From Epiperipatus broadwayi (taxonomy: Eukaryota; Onychophora; Udeonychophora; Euonychophora; Peripatidae), in NCBI GenBank assembly GCA_028023455.1, contig JAQFVV010000257.1, positions 310,001 to 374,000 on the forward strand: a stretch of DNA of 64,000 nucleotides, in the 5' to 3' direction. The position numbers and the translations under genes are program-made. This document shows positions 61,800 to 64,000 of the stretch, piece by piece. The notes beneath the pieces were generated by a model that saw only the letters and a program-made list of their open reading frames with translations, had not been told where the DNA came from and made no database searches. Numbering within the stretch: the first letter of the stretch is position 1; each line of letters begins with the position of its first letter.

Positions 61800-62640
61800 A
61801 TATTTTCAGTACTTGACACATATTGTTTGTCATAGAGTTTCAGATGAATTATGGGCTTTTGGGCCGATGTTCTGGGTTATTGTTGTTTTGTTCTAGATGT
61901 GGGATCACAATATATGTTTGGTGGGATATATCAGTGTTTGGCGAGCCTGGGTTTGCCTTTCCACCCATCAGACACTATGGTGTCCAATCATTTAAAAAAA
62001 AAAGGGGGAGAAAAGAAAAAGAGAGCGATTAATTCAAAATTAGTATAAAAGTGTTGAAAGTTAATAGTAGGTAAATAATTTAAATAAGATATTAAAAAAG
62101 AATAATTATTCTCCTTTAATGATCTCATCAGGGAGGGAGGTATTGTGTTAGACCATAGAATGTCCATGCACAAGACGGCTGTAGCCAACAATTTGGCACA
62201 GCTAACTATATTGAATTCGTTAAATAAAAAAAAAGAGAGTTGGTCTATACTAGATTCCCATCTCCTTGTATACATAACTAACACTTATATATTAGTTATT
62301 TTGAAATAATGAACACACTATAAATGTATCATATTTATTGCAAATGTTCTAATATGTATATGTATAAAGATTTCTGTATATTTATTTTTTTTGATAATTT
62401 TTTTGTATGTGAAAATAATCTTCCATTTAAAAGGTGGATTTAATTAATCTTTGTCTTTCTATTTTTACTTATTTTTGTATGTAATCAGGTAGAGTAATTT
62501 TTTAAATTAATTTATAAATCAAATTACAAGCATGTTATCTCAAGAATGTGGGTGGTCTATTACTCCAATATGGAGTTTTGAAATCTTTAAAAAGAGAAAA
62601 ATAGATTTTTGAAACATAATTTATAAAAAAAGTATTGAAA
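61800..62640. other. Intergenic, slightly GC-richer start
   Basis: Overlapping open frames at 61823-62048 and 61988-62284 on both strands with no motif. No gene called. Confidence 0.4.
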
Positions 62641-62713
62641 ATAAAATTTATCTGATGCAATAGCTCGAAGGGGGATGTAAGCAATTGCAACTTGTGGGTG
62701 GATGGGGATATAT

Positions 62714-62821
62714 ATAACCTACCTGCGAGGTGTAGGGAGGATTATTTTTTTTTAGTATTTATTATTTATTGGACAGAGAGAGCTACAAGAACCACCTGTG
62801 AGGTGTAGGGTAGATTATTAG
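62714..62821. repeat. Short direct repeat (~30 bp)
   Basis: ACCTGCGAGGTGTAGGGAGG and ACCTGTGAGGTGTAGGGTAG, each followed by ATTATT, 77 bases apart. One pair of differing bases is CG against TG. Confidence 0.75.
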
Positions 62822-63198
62822 ATGTTTATTCTCTTGGCTCAATATGCTGCTGGATTGCGGAGTATATATTTTTTTAATTCAAGAAGGATGCATATAATTT
62901 TTTGTTTATGGGATCTGCCAGTTATGAATGAACATAAACTTCTGTTGAATGTCTTTCCCAGTGGTTTGCACATATATTAACCAATGCCATCAACACCCAT
63001 ATGATGTGGGAAATCATTTAATCATATGCAGTTTGGTGATCAATCAAAAAGAAGGAAGGAAAGTTTTAATCCATTTTAGGAAGAATAAGCTTACTGTGAA
63101 GGTCACCTGTATTGGTAATCTGTTTTAAATGATCCAGTAAAGAAACATCATACGAATGATGACCAAGTTTCATCTAATCGTCCGCAAAACCATGGAGT

Positions 63199-63417
63199 AG
63201 AAGAACCGTAGTTGTACACCCACCAGTTCAGATAGGTAGTCACCAAGATGTATGTGTTAGAGACCCAGTGTATCCTGATTGAAGAACTCTACAAGGATGG
63301 CAAGAAGGTAAAGTGAATGTCACTGTCCTTTCTGGTAGTCTAGATGGTCCACCCAGAAGTTTGAACCCGGAGAGCAGGCAGATAGAGATGAGTACAAAAA
63401 AAAGAAGAAAATGTTAA
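63199..63417 (+). pseudogene. Possible integrase C-terminal remnant
   Basis: A 72-codon frame with one internal TGA (63280-63282). It reads TVVVHPPVQIGSHQDVCVRD, then after the stop RTLQGWQEGKVNVTVLSGSL, then DGPPRSLNPESRQ and a basic end. The order V-x-V-R-D, W-x-x-G-x-V, G-S-L resembles the small C-terminal domain of Ty3/gypsy integrases. Nothing recognisable as the integrase core lies upstream. If right, this is the only pol trace in the window, and it is unrelated in position to elements 1-3. It could also be chance. Confidence 0.35.
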
Positions 63418-64000
63418 TAATTGTCTTTGATTTATTGTTTGTATTATTAGAGTGGATATAACAAGTATAATTGTACCATATTTACTAATACATTATAAGA
63501 TGTAATCATTTTTTGTTGTGTAAAATATTGTAAAATAATATTGCTTATACATAGATCTCAGTCAAATCCACTAAATATAGGATTATTATTTTCTTGTTCT
63601 TTTCCATCATTTTATTTTTATGTCTTATTTAATTTTAATCATGGTGGCATCACCTCATGTGGAGTGACCTATAGCCAGCCTATACATTTTTTTATATAAA
63701 AAAATAATATGTATGTAAAATATAACTTTACTACCTAAATGTAAAGGTGTATATAATCTTAAAAGTTTATATGAGCAAATGGGGAAAGTTCAAGGTGTTA
63801 GATCTGTGTATAACTTATTTCATTATTTTGGGGGATTTATAAAATGAAACATTCATTGTTTTGTGCAGGGAGAGGGGAGTATAGACCACATCCATTGGCA
63901 TCCATCTTTGACCATTTTGTATTTTATGGAAAATAAGTTAACTTACATATAAGTTAGACAATGGATTTTTTTTTCTTTGTTCGTTTTAATCTAAATGTAG
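63418..64000. other. AT-rich intergenic end of window
   Basis: A GC-richer patch near 63868-63900 (GCAGGGAGAGGGGAG). No gene seen. Confidence 0.45.

Overview
This is an AT-rich nuclear segment from an animal genome, most likely an invertebrate. The reasons are long (TA)n, (AAT)n and (TTA)n microsatellites, non-LTR (LINE) remnants with animal-type motifs, tRNA-derived SINE-like units, and Ty3/gypsy-style LTR elements. No host protein gene can be supported: open frames are short, and the only frames with family-like motifs belong to transposable elements. The taxon cannot be fixed from sequence alone.

1-30.5 kb is old AT-rich DNA. It holds two facing copies of one LINE (about 590-1065 antisense, 1205-2165 sense), another LINE C-terminus (18.54-19.13 kb, minus), SINE-like units, a dispersed repeat at 2.7, 3.1 and 15.6 kb, and three long imperfect fold-back elements (12.5-13.35, 17.04-17.55, 20.41-20.88 kb).

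30.5-39.2 kb is a plus-strand LTR retrotransposon complex, LTR-gag-(truncated LTR)-gag-LTR. It has an ATAC target duplication, a tRNA-Pro-like primer binding site and a broken gag, but no pol. It looks like a tandem double element with an internal deletion.

40.35-41.5 kb carries an orphan LTR-like piece. 43.4-57.8 kb is a nest on the minus strand. Element 2 (LTRs 43425-45119 and 56138-57835, gag 45972-47050) is interrupted by element 3 (LTRs of 2.6 kb at 47439-50081 and 53016-55638, gag relic 50363-51436, target duplication GTAT). All three elements encode only a Gag-like protein with one shared motif and no zinc knuckle or pol, so each would need proteins from an autonomous partner.

57.8-64 kb returns to AT-rich DNA with an antisense SINE-like unit, microsatellites, short direct repeats and a possible integrase C-terminal remnant near 63.2-63.4 kb.
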